A stretch of DNA of 17,143 nucleotides, from positions 1 through 17,143 of the forward strand of contig JAEEPD010000077.1 in assembly GCA_016284575.1 (NCBI GenBank). The letters run 5' to 3'. Origin of the DNA: Bacillota bacterium. Its GTDB lineage: Bacteria; Bacillota; Clostridia; Peptostreptococcales; Anaerovoracaceae. Position 1 is the stretch's first letter. Each line of letters opens with the position of its first letter. A program made the position numbers and the translations under genes. Shown in pieces: positions 1 to 6,050 of this stretch. The notes below the pieces were generated by a model. That model was not told the DNA's origin. It was given only the letters and a program-made list of their open reading frames with translations, and searched no databases.

Positions 1-1955
1 GAAAACTCCAGTTCATCCTCCTCAAGCATACGGAATCCATCTTCTGCAAATCCAAAGTAGCTGGTAAACCATACCACGATAGTGGAAAGCAAAATAATCG
101 TACCGGCTTTCTTGATAAACGACCAGCCTCTCTCCCACATGGATCTTAGCACATTCCCAAGAGTGGGCATATGATATGCAGGGAGCTCCATAACGAAAGG
201 AGCCGGGTCGCCCGCAAACATCTTTGTTTTCTTTAACATAATACCGGAAACCACGATAGCTGCCATACCAATAAAATATGCTGAGGTGGACACCCACGCA
301 GAACCGCCAAAGATTGCACCTGCAATCATTGCGATAAAGGGAACCTTTGCTCCGCAGGGGATAAAGGTGGTGGTCATTATTGTCATGCGGCGGTCGCGTT
401 CATTCTCTATAGTACGGCTTGCCATGATGCCGGGGATGCCGCAGCCAGTGCCTACCAGGATAGGAATGAAGGACTTGCCGGAGAGACCGAATCTTCTGAA
501 CACACGGTCCAGAACGAAGGCGATACGGGCCATGTAGCCGCAGGCCTCAACAAAGGCCAGCAGGAAGAACAGCACCAGCATCTGAGGAACGAAGCCCAGA
601 ACAGCGCCTACGCCGCCTATGATACCGTCGATGATCAGTCCCTTGAGCCAGTCAGCGCAGCCGATGGAATCCAGCAGGTTCTCCACAAGTACGGGAACGC
701 CGGGAATCCAGGTGCCGTAGTCTTCAGGCCCGGGCGCGGTGGCATCGTACTTCTCCATTACCTCCATGGCATCAGCCAGGTCTGCATAGGTGAAGGTCAC
801 TTCTTCCGGCTCCAGAGTTTCGTCATCTACCAGCAGATAGTCTGCAGTTGCGCTCTTATCTATGCCTGCAAAGGCTTCCTGATAATCCGCCAGAGTTGCC
901 TCCTCGTCCAGACCGATGAATGCATCCACAACATTTGCGGCGTCGCCGTATTCCTCAGCGACCTCTTCGTACTCGGCAGTGCCGTTTCCGAAGAGATGGA
1001 AGCCATCGCCGAACAGGCCGTCGTTAGCCCAGTCGGTGGCAGATGCGCCGACGGTCACCATGGAAATGTAATAGATAAGGAACATTACCAGAGCGAAGAT
1101 GGGAAGACCAAGCCAGCGGTTGGTAACTATCTTATCGATCTTGTCGGAGGTGGTCAGCTCGCCAACGCCCTTCTTTTTGTAGCAGGCCTTGCATACCTCT
1201 CCGATGTAGATATATCTTTCGTTGGTGATGATGGATTCCGCATCGTCATCCATCTCCTTTTCCACAGCCTGGATATCCTGCTCGATGTGAGCTCTGACAT
1301 CTGCGGGCAGCTTGAGCTGCTCCAGCACCTTGTCATCTCTTTCAAAAAGCTTAATGGCATACCAGCGCTGCTGCTCCTCGGGAAGTCCATGAACGCAGGC
1401 CTCCTCGATGTGAGCCAGAGCGTGCTCCACGCTGCCGGAGAAGCTGTGCTGGGGAATCGTTTTGGTGCCCTTTGCTGCACTGATGGCAGCATTTGCAGCC
1501 TTATCCACGCCGTCGCCCTTAAGAGCGGAGATCTCTACGACCTCAACACCCAGCTGTCTTCCCAGCTCCTTTGTGTCGATCTTGTCGCCGTTCTTTTTTA
1601 CCACATCCATCATGTTGACGGCCATGACCACAGGAATGCCAAGCTCTGTGAGCTGGGTGGTCAGATAGAGGTTTCTCTCCAGATTGGTACCGTCAACTAT
1701 GTTGAGGATGGCATCGGGGCGCTCGCCCACCAGATAATTTCTGGCGACGACCTCCTCCAGAGTGTAGGGGGAAAGTGAATATATACCGGGAAGGTCTGTA
1801 ATGATCACATCGTCGTGACCCTTAAGCTTGCCCTCCTTTTTCTCCACCGTAACTCCGGGCCAGTTTCCTACAAACTGGTTGGAGCCGGTCAGAGCATTGA
1901 ACAGTGTAGTCTTACCACTGTTCGGGTTGCCCGCCAGGGCTATTCTGAGATTCAT
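1..1955 (-). CDS. feoB: Ferrous iron transporter FeoB (C-terminus cut by window edge)
   Basis: FeoB is the inner-membrane Fe(II) permease with an N-terminal cytosolic GTPase domain. The minus-strand frame from ATG 1955 is open without a shift for 651 codons to the window edge, so only the C-terminal end is missing. The G domain is readable: G1 GNPNSGKT at residues 9-16, G3 DLPG 54-57, G4 NMMD 114-117 and G5-like SALKG 143-147. Helical-domain sequence follows, then the membrane part with two gate motifs, including VGTGCGIPGIMASRT and the later IPCGAK segment. Between the first membrane helix (about W309) and TWIPG (W416) lies an unusually long, very acidic stretch. The start has an AAGGA ribosome site. 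It is the third gene of feoA-feoA-feoB, with a 54-nt gap after feoA that contains an operator-like palindrome. Identity is certain; metal specificity is inferred from the family. Confidence 0.97.
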   Translation of the reverse strand, partial: MNLRIALAGNPNSGKTTLFNALTGSNQFVGNWPGVTVEKKEGKLKGHDDVIITDLPGIYSLSPYTLEEVVARNYLVGERPDAILNIVDGTNLERNLYLTTQLTELGIPVVMAVNMMDVVKKNGDKIDTKELGRQLGVEVVEISALKGDGVDKAANAAISAAKGTKTIPQHSFSGSVEHALAHIEEACVHGLPEEQQRWYAIKLFERDDKVLEQLKLPADVRAHIEQDIQAVEKEMDDDAESIITNERYIYIGEVCKACYKKKGVGELTTSDKIDKIVTNRWLGLPIFALVMFLIYYISMVTVGASATDWANDGLFGDGFHLFGNGTAEYEEVAEEYGDAANVVDAFIGLDEEATLADYQEAFAGIDKSATADYLLVDDETLEPEEVTFTYADLADAMEVMEKYDATAPGPEDYGTWIPGVPVLVENLLDSIGCADWLKGLIIDGIIGGVGAVLGFVPQMLVLFFLLAFVEACGYMARIAFVLDRVFRRFGLSGKSFIPILVGTGCGIPGIMASRTIENERDRRMTIMTTTFIPCGAKVPFIAMIAGAIFGGSAWVSTSAYFIGMAAIVVSGIMLKKTKMFAGDPAPFVMELPAYHMPTLGNVLRSMWERGWSFIKKAGTIILLSTIVVWFTSYFGFAEDGFRMLEEDELEF

Positions 1956-1971
1956 GATGATTCCTTTCTTT

Positions 1972-1987
1972 GTTAGCGAGAGCTAAC
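1972..1987. promoter_or_regulatory. Operator-like palindrome O5 in the feoA-feoB gap
   Basis: A perfect inverted repeat, GTTAGC-GAGA-GCTAAC, matches the half-sites upstream of feoA but has a different spacer. It lies 16 nt before the feoB start and just upstream of its AAGGA ribosome site. It may bind the DtxR-like regulator. As RNA it forms a 6-bp stem with a 4-nt loop next to the ribosome site, so an effect on feoB translation is also possible. Confidence 0.6.
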
Positions 1988-2009
1988 TTATGAATAAATA
2001 AAATAATGC

Positions 2010-2237
2010 CTAAATATCTTCCACAAGAACCATTTCCGCGTCAGCCTTTCTCAAAGAAAGCTCGTAGCCGCGGACAGTGAGCTCCAAGGGGTCTCCAAGC
2101 GGCGCAACCTTGCGCACATAGATCTCTATGCCCTTGGTAATGCCCATGTCCATGATCCTGCGCTTGATGGCGCCCTCACCTGTCAGCTTTACGACCTTGA
2201 CAGTAGAGCCTATCTCCGCATCTCTGAGTGTCTTCAT
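2010..2237 (-). CDS. feoA: FeoA domain protein, second copy in operon
   Basis: This 75-residue protein is a FeoA: a small SH3-like beta-barrel that works with FeoB in Fe(II) uptake, probably by touching its cytosolic domain. The family pattern is plain: LRDAEIGSTVKVVKLTGEG at the N-terminus, the RRIMDMGITKGIEIYVRKVAPLGDP core, and a C-terminal GYELSLRKADAEMVLVE strand pair. It starts 12 nt after the upstream feoA with a GGAGG site 5 nt before ATG, so both are read from one transcript. It differs clearly in sequence from the upstream feoA; it is the more typical of the two and may be the main FeoB partner. Function is by family. Confidence 0.95.
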   Translation of the reverse strand: MKTLRDAEIGSTVKVVKLTGEGAIKRRIMDMGITKGIEIYVRKVAPLGDPLELTVRGYELSLRKADAEMVLVEDI

Positions 2238-2249
2238 TCCTGCCTCCTT

Positions 2250-2462
2250 CTAAACCATAATCCTCTGGGCCATTTCCTTGCTGATGGCCACCCGGGATTC
2301 CTTTACATTTACGATAACATTTCCGCCGATCTCTGCAACCACAGAGACTTTTCCGCCGGTGACGAAGCCCAGATTCTCAAGGTGAAGCCTTATCTCCTGA
2401 CTTCCCCCCACCTTCTTGACTATCAATTCCTCGCCGGGGTTTGCAAAACATAGCGGCAGCAT
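2250..2462 (-). CDS. feoA: FeoA domain protein, first copy in operon
   Basis: This 70-residue protein is a second, divergent FeoA. It keeps the core layout (PGEELIVKKVGGSQEIRLHLENLGFVTGG, then a strand with GGNVIVNVKESRVAISKEMAQRIMV) but lacks the PLGDP-type loop, having GGNV there instead. It is the promoter-proximal gene of the feo operon. GAGGGG lies 7 nt before the ATG, and a consensus promoter with several operators lies upstream. Two tandem feoA genes before feoB are common in clostridia. The distinct roles of the two copies are unknown to me; this one may be a regulatory or assembly partner of FeoB. Confidence 0.93.
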   Translation of the reverse strand: MLPLCFANPGEELIVKKVGGSQEIRLHLENLGFVTGGKVSVVAEIGGNVIVNVKESRVAISKEMAQRIMV

Positions 2463-2493
2463 TTCTATTCCCCTCTTTTCAATGAAATATAAA

Positions 2494-2509
2494 ATTAGCC
2501 TTTGCTAAC
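2494..2509. promoter_or_regulatory. Operator O1 in the feo leader
   Basis: ATTAGC-CTTT-GCTAAC is a 16-bp inverted repeat with one arm position imperfect. It lies just downstream of the feo -10 box, around +4 to +19 of the predicted transcript. It shares its right 13 bases with O4. Confidence 0.7.
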
Positions 2510-2519
2510 TTCAGCTAAT

Positions 2520-2548
2520 ATTATAGTTAGCGTTAACTAACATGTCAA
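2520..2548 (-). promoter_or_regulatory. Consensus sigma-A promoter of feoA-feoA-feoB
   Basis: On the minus strand the -35 box is TTGACA (2543-2548) and the -10 box is TATAAT (2520-2525), with a 17-nt spacer. Both hexamers match the consensus fully. Such a strong promoter would need repression, fitting the operator inside its spacer. The predicted start is near 2512, leaving a leader of about 50 nt. Confidence 0.85.
2526..2541. promoter_or_regulatory. Operator O2 filling the feo promoter spacer
   Basis: GTTAGCGTTAACTAAC, with outer arms GTTAG/CTAAC, occupies 16 of the 17 bases between the -10 and -35 boxes of the feo promoter. A protein bound here would exclude RNA polymerase. This is the strongest positional evidence that this palindrome family is a repressor site. 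Confidence 0.75.
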
Positions 2549-2564
2549 GTTGGTTTTTGCTAAC
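2549..2564. promoter_or_regulatory. Operator O3 upstream of the feo -35 box
   Basis: GTTGGTTTTTGCTAAC is a degenerate copy: the right half-site GCTAAC is intact and the left arm is GTTGGT. It abuts the feo -35 box, with its centre 23 bp from that of O2, about two helical turns, so cooperative binding on one face is possible. Confidence 0.5.
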
Positions 2565-2597
2565 CTTTTTCAAAAAACCAAGGCTTAGCCGCCAATA

Positions 2598-2613
2598 GTT
2601 AGCCTTTGCTAAC
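2598..2613. promoter_or_regulatory. Operator O4 abutting the regulator promoter
   Basis: GTTAGC-CTTT-GCTAAC is the perfect 6-4-6 form of the palindrome. It ends one base before the -35 box of the divergent regulator gene, so it may serve autoregulation. Its centre is 72 bp from that of O2, compatible with looping or joint control of both promoters. Confidence 0.7.
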
Positions 2614-2642
2614 TTGATTATTTATTTGATATGAATTATAAT
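2614..2642 (+). promoter_or_regulatory. Promoter of the DtxR-like regulator and nadX-like gene
   Basis: TTGATT (2614-2619), a 17-nt spacer and TATAAT (2637-2642) form a near-consensus sigma-A promoter. Transcription would begin near 2649, about 50 nt before the ATG. Because the -10 box covers 2642, a TTG start there cannot be the translation start. Confidence 0.75.
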
Positions 2643-2698
2643 TGATTAAATCACATCAGGAGCACAACAGCCTGCTCTTTCCAAACAGGAGGATCCCA

Positions 2699-3073
2699 AT
2701 GAATCTTAAAGAATCCGGAGAAATGTATCTGGAGACCATACTGGTCCTTAGCCAGAGAAACGGCAACGTCAGATCTATCGACATTGCGGGAGAGATGAAT
2801 TTTTCCAAGCCTTCCGTCAGCAGAGCCATGGGCAAGCTGAGAGAGGGCGGATATATAAATATGAACAGCGACGGCATGATCACCCTTACCGACAGTGGCA
2901 GAGCTGTGGCTGAGAAGATCTACGAACGCCACAATGTACTTTCCACCCTTCTTATGCAGCTTGGCATAGACCAGGAGATCGCCACTGAGGACGCCTGTCG
3001 TATAGAGCATGTTATCAGCGATGTGTCATTCGATGCCATCAAGACTCATGTAAAGGAGAAGTATAATGTATAA
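2699..3073 (+). CDS. DtxR/IdeR-family metal-dependent repressor (short form)
   Basis: This 124-residue protein is a DtxR-family repressor, probably sensing Fe(II) and controlling feo. It has a winged helix (about 1-65), with recognition-helix region NFSKPSVSRAMGKL, followed by the dimerization and metal region. From memory of DtxR, primary-site ligands M10, C102, E105 and H106 correspond to M9, C100, E103 and H104 (EMYLETI and DACRIEHVISD). The manganese-type MntR has Asp at the M9 position, so this is the iron-type set. Of the ancillary site only H78 remains; Ser82 and Thr96 replace the Glu and His. There is no C-terminal SH3 domain. AGGAGG lies 6 nt before ATG 2699, and upstream in-frame TTG 2642 is inside the promoter. 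It overlaps the next gene by 8 nt and diverges from feo. Confidence 0.9.
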   Translation: MNLKESGEMYLETILVLSQRNGNVRSIDIAGEMNFSKPSVSRAMGKLREGGYINMNSDGMITLTDSGRAVAEKIYERHNVLSTLLMQLGIDQEIATEDACRIEHVISDVSFDAIKTHVKEKYNV

Positions 3074-3824
3074 AGTTGGAATATTGGGCTGCGGAAGGCT
3101 GGGAAGCATCGCAGCAAACGCACTGAAGGAGGGCAAAGCTCCGTTCTGCGAGCTGGCAGCCCTTCTGGACAGCAACGAAGATGTACTGGCAGCGAAAAGC
3201 GGGGAATTCGGTGTCCCGGGCTTTACTGACAGAAATGAATTCATGGCCTGCGGTCTGGATTTCGTGATCGAAGCCACACGTCAGAATGTGGCTCAGGAAA
3301 ACATTCCGGCCTTCATCGACAAGGGAATCAGTGTTGTGAGCCTTTCCTGCGGAGCCTTTGCGGACAAGGACTTTTATAACAAAACCGCAGCTCTCTGCCT
3401 GGAGCGGGGCGCCAAGGTCTATCTGGCCACAGGCTGCCTGGGAGGCTTCGATCTTGCCTCCGTGTTCCAGCTTATGGGCGGCATGCAGGGCACCGTGGTG
3501 CAGTATATGCCCCCCAAGGCAGAAAGAGATCCGAAGAACCCCATGGCAGGTTTCCCGGAGGAGTTCTCAGGGACCGCCCTTGAGGGCTTCAACATCTCCC
3601 CCAGCCATCTGAACACAGTTATTGCAGGCGCTCTGGCCTGCGGCGAGCTGGAGGATGCCCGCTACGAGCTGAGACCGGCGCAGCCCGGCATGGGAGCCTT
3701 CGGTCTGGAGATGAAAAATGACCTCAGTTCAGCCAAGATCATCATCTCCCAGAACACCTTCGAGATGATAGCCCTCAGCACCGTAGCCGTGCTCAACAGG
3801 GTGACTAACCCCATCACTTTCTAG
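3066..3824 (+). CDS. Aspartate dehydrogenase-like (NadX/DUF108 family) oxidoreductase
   Basis: This 252-residue protein resembles L-aspartate dehydrogenase, which makes iminoaspartate for NAD synthesis. It has a Rossmann dinucleotide site, GCGRLG at 8-13, a VIEATRQNVAQE segment like the family's V-E-A/C-A-S motif, and ATGCLGGFDLAS matching the family's S-G-A-I-G-G-L-D. The C-terminal domain follows with TALEGFNISPSHLNTVIAGAL. In my recalled alignment to the Thermotoga enzyme, the catalytic-His segment A-M-D-H-N aligns with G-M-G-A-F here, so the His appears absent. It may have another substrate or a non-catalytic role. Its start overlaps the end of the regulator gene, giving translational coupling, so its expression should follow iron status. 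I leave the symbol blank because nadX function is doubtful. Confidence 0.72.
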   Translation: MYKVGILGCGRLGSIAANALKEGKAPFCELAALLDSNEDVLAAKSGEFGVPGFTDRNEFMACGLDFVIEATRQNVAQENIPAFIDKGISVVSLSCGAFADKDFYNKTAALCLERGAKVYLATGCLGGFDLASVFQLMGGMQGTVVQYMPPKAERDPKNPMAGFPEEFSGTALEGFNISPSHLNTVIAGALACGELEDARYELRPAQPGMGAFGLEMKNDLSSAKIIISQNTFEMIALSTVAVLNRVTNPITF

Positions 3825-3838
3825 ACCTATCGCAATTG

Positions 3839-3871
3839 AAAACCCGGCAGGCCTTGAGGCCGCCGGGTTTT
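3839..3871. terminator. Bidirectional terminator between nadX-like gene and mnmA
   Basis: A 10-bp stem (AAAACCCGGC with GCCGGGTTTT) is extended by GGCC-TTGA-GGCC with one bulged A. It has T runs on both strands, serving both convergent genes. It begins 14 nt after the upstream stop and ends 7 nt before the mnmA stop. Confidence 0.9.
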
Positions 3872-3878
3872 GTTGTTC

Positions 3879-4988
3879 CTATTTTACTTCACATATGGTC
3901 CCGCCGCCGATCACCACGTCGCCGTCGTAAGCCACAACAGCCTGTCCCACAGTGGGAGCCCTCTGGGGCTCGTCGAAATCGAATATCAGGCGGTCACCCT
4001 CCTGAGTGATGGTGCAGGGCTGCTCATTGTGATAGTAGCGTATCCTTGCCTTTGCCCGCATACTGTCCTCGATCCCTGGGACCGAAATCAGATTGATCCT
4101 GTCCGCCTCCACCCGGCTGGCGAAAAGCCCTTCGCCATGGGAGAGCACCACCTGGTTTTCCTCCGGCCTTATGGCCACCACGTAAAGAGGCGCCGTACTG
4201 GCTATCCCAAGGCCCTTGCGCTGCCCTACAGTGTAGCGGATGATCCCCTTGTGACGGCCAAGAACATTGCCTTCCAGGTCCACGAAATCCCCCTCCGGAT
4301 ATTCTTTTCCTGTGAACTGCTCTATAAATCTCGCGTAGTCTCCGTCCGGAACGAAGCATATGTCCTGGGAATCATGCTTCTGGGCGTTCACAAAGCCCTG
4401 CTCCTCCGCTATTTTGCGGGTCTCGGTCTTGTGATAGCTGCCAAGGGGAAACAGGGTATGGGAAAGCTGCTCCTGGCTCAGCATGTAAAGCACGTAGCTC
4501 TGGTCCTTGGATGGATCCAGGGCTTTTTTCAGCAGCCAGCGCCCCGAGGCTTCATCGTATTCGATTCGTGCGTAGTGGCCCGTGGCAAGATAGTCCAGTC
4601 CCCTGGCCTTGGCCTCAGACCACATTTTTTCGAACTTCATGGTCCTGTTGCACTGAATGCAGGGGTTTGGAGTACCACCGGCCTCGTAGACACGAACGAA
4701 ATCCTTCATCACCTTTTCCCTGAACTCACTGCGGTAGTCCCAGATCTCATGGGGCACACCCATGGAGAAAGCGACCCGCGCAGCATCCATCATATCAGCC
4801 CAGCTGCAGCAGCTTCGTTCGCTGCCTGCATCGCAGGTGCCTGTTTCCGCCTCCGGGAGACCTACCTCTTCGTTTCTGTAGAGCTGCATCGTAGCGCCAT
4901 AGCAATCATAGCCCTGCTCCTTCAGGAGCCCCAGGGCAACGCTGGAGTCCACACCTCCGCTCATGGCGACCAGAACCTTCTTACTCAT
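3879..4988 (-). CDS. mnmA: tRNA-specific 2-thiouridylase MnmA
   Basis: MnmA adds sulfur to U34 of Lys, Glu and Gln tRNAs, using ATP and a persulfide donor. The 369-residue product has the PP-loop SGGVDSS at 10-16. The catalytic pair is C113 (in NPCIQCN) and C211 (in DSQDICFVPDGDY). TGHYAR, SKDQSYVLYMLSQ and YTVGQRKGLGI are typical of the family, followed by the C-terminal beta barrels. I chose ATG 4988 because the family starts MSKKVLVAMSGG and a GGTG ribosome match lies about 6 nt upstream. In-frame GTG 5000, with GAAGG 7 nt before it, is a real alternative adding four residues. It is a single-gene unit with its own promoter. I do not see a neighbouring cysteine desulfurase. Confidence 0.96.
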   Translation of the reverse strand: MSKKVLVAMSGGVDSSVALGLLKEQGYDCYGATMQLYRNEEVGLPEAETGTCDAGSERSCCSWADMMDAARVAFSMGVPHEIWDYRSEFREKVMKDFVRVYEAGGTPNPCIQCNRTMKFEKMWSEAKARGLDYLATGHYARIEYDEASGRWLLKKALDPSKDQSYVLYMLSQEQLSHTLFPLGSYHKTETRKIAEEQGFVNAQKHDSQDICFVPDGDYARFIEQFTGKEYPEGDFVDLEGNVLGRHKGIIRYTVGQRKGLGIASTAPLYVVAIRPEENQVVLSHGEGLFASRVEADRINLISVPGIEDSMRAKARIRYYHNEQPCTITQEGDRLIFDFDEPQRAPTVGQAVVAYDGDVVIGGGTICEVK

Positions 4989-5063
4989 ATGCACCACCAC
5001 TCAAAAGCCTTCAGGCTGCTGGGCAAAAAACATCCGCCGCAGCCCTCTCAAATCGTACTGATG

Positions 5064-5092
5064 ATTGTATCAAAAATGAGCGTCCCTGTCTA
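5064..5092 (-). promoter_or_regulatory. Predicted mnmA promoter
   Basis: On the minus strand TAGACA (5087-5092), 17 nt and TACAAT (5064-5069) form a good sigma-A promoter, each box one mismatch from consensus. The leader before mnmA would be roughly 70 nt. Confidence 0.6.
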
Positions 5093-5126
5093 TAAGGGGA
5101 GCCCGTCTCAAAGCCTGATGCAGCTC

Positions 5127-5153
5127 TATCGTTTATCGCTTATAAACGATAAA
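5127..5153. repeat. 27-bp palindromic repeat, copy 1
   Basis: The arms TATCGTTTAT and ATAAACGATA form a 10-bp perfect inverted repeat with a 5-nt centre. An overlapping TTTATCG/CGATAAA pair extends it. It is followed by AAA and matches 9754-9780 at 23 of 27 positions. It lies between the mnmA and tetR promoters, 34 bp upstream of the mnmA -35 box and 63 bp upstream of the tetR -35 box. It could be a regulator-binding site. Confidence 0.6.
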
Positions 5154-5216
5154 GCATGAGGTCTGCATAATTGCAAGATCCTTAAACCCTGGACACAACA
5201 GAAACAGCATTATCTT

Positions 5217-5244
5217 TTGTTTTTTTTCATGCTGATTTTATGAT
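5217..5244 (+). promoter_or_regulatory. Predicted promoter of first TetR-type gene
   Basis: TTGTTT (5217-5222), a 16-nt T-rich spacer and TATGAT (5239-5244) precede the gene by 23 nt. TATAGT at 5244 is an alternative -10 box. Confidence 0.5.
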
Positions 5245-5267
5245 ATAGTTATTGCGAGGTAGAAGTT

Positions 5268-5945
5268 ATGGCTTATACAAAGGGATTAAATACAAAAAAG
5301 ACCATTTTCAGAGCTGCCCTCGTGCTCTTTTACGAAAAGGGATACCAGCAGGTAAGCGTCACGGAGATCTGCGAAAAGGCAGGTATAACAAGAAATCTGT
5401 TTTACCGTTACTATAAGGACAAAAACGATATCATCCTGGCCATGAGAAATGTTGAGCCAAAATATGGCTCAGACTTTCTGAGAAGAGAGGAGCTGTTGCT
5501 GAAGGAATGCCGCAGCGAGCTTGAGAGTTATATGGCAAAGGTGGCAAATTACGAGTACGCCATTCTCTCCACTCCTCCCATACACAGGCTTTTTTCGGAG
5601 ATACACGGTGTCTTCAACAGCCCGGATTTTCTGAATGCCCGAAGGGAGGAGCGCAGCTACGAGCTGACCCTCCTCAAGCAATACAGCCATCTGTTTCCCG
5701 GGGATGATGCCCAGCTGGCCTGGCTCTACTACAGAGCCAGAAGCGAGATGATAGCCGCCAAATACAACATGGAGAAGGACCATCTGTCGGATCTGGCGCT
5801 GGTAAAGATAATGATGGTCACCACGCTGCTCTGGCATGGCCACAGCAGAGAGCAGACCGACGATTTCACGGACAGGATCTGCAGGATACTGTCTGAAAAC
5901 TCCATAGCGCCGGAAGAAATCATGGTGAGAGACCCCGATCTGTAG
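5268..5945 (+). CDS. TetR/AcrR-family regulator (first)
   Basis: This 225-residue protein has the TetR DNA-binding domain at about 8-57: TKKTIFRAALVLFYEKGYQQVSV, then TEICEKAGITRNLFYRYYKDKNDI with the recognition helix in GITRNLFYRYY. The remaining 165 or so residues form the all-helical ligand-binding and dimer part, which I cannot assign to a ligand class. AGG in the GAGG site lies 8 nt before the ATG. It stands alone on the plus strand, divergent from mnmA and convergent with the M28 peptidase. Its N-terminus is close to that of the second TetR at 7459. The palindrome at 5127-5153 is a candidate operator. Its target genes are unknown. Confidence 0.88.
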   Translation: MAYTKGLNTKKTIFRAALVLFYEKGYQQVSVTEICEKAGITRNLFYRYYKDKNDIILAMRNVEPKYGSDFLRREELLLKECRSELESYMAKVANYEYAILSTPPIHRLFSEIHGVFNSPDFLNARREERSYELTLLKQYSHLFPGDDAQLAWLYYRARSEMIAAKYNMEKDHLSDLALVKIMMVTTLLWHGHSREQTDDFTDRICRILSENSIAPEEIMVRDPDL

Positions 5946-5985
5946 CGCTATCACCGCCAGCTCTGTATTCAAACACAACGCAACA

Positions 5986-6017
5986 TAAAAGCTCTCATGC
6001 TTCCATGAGAGCTTTTA
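5986..6017. terminator. Bidirectional terminator between tetR and M28 peptidase gene
   Basis: A perfect 14-bp stem (TAAAAGCTCTCATG with its complement) closes a CTTC tetraloop, with A and T runs at the ends. It lies 41 nt after the tetR stop and 34 nt after the peptidase stop, serving both convergent genes. Confidence 0.92.
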
Positions 6018-6050
6018 GCTTTAATTTATCCGGTGCTGAGCCTGCCCGGC

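Noticed and set aside
1..297. A 91-codon minus-strand frame at the left edge as a separate gene, or a frameshift in feoB
   Set aside because: The feoB frame is open through this stretch to the edge with sensible membrane sequence (e.g. AYFIGMAAIVVSGIML), so the other frame is a shadow and no frameshift is needed.
2642..2698. A TTG start adding 19 residues to the DtxR-like regulator
   Set aside because: The TTG overlaps the -10 box of the predicted promoter, while ATG 2699 has a perfect AGGAGG site at 6 nt and matches the family N-terminus.
3870..5159. A 429-codon open frame on the plus strand opposite mnmA
   Set aside because: The minus strand encodes a complete MnmA with all catalytic motifs. 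The plus frame has no recognisable domain or ribosome site, and is a mirror effect of codon bias.
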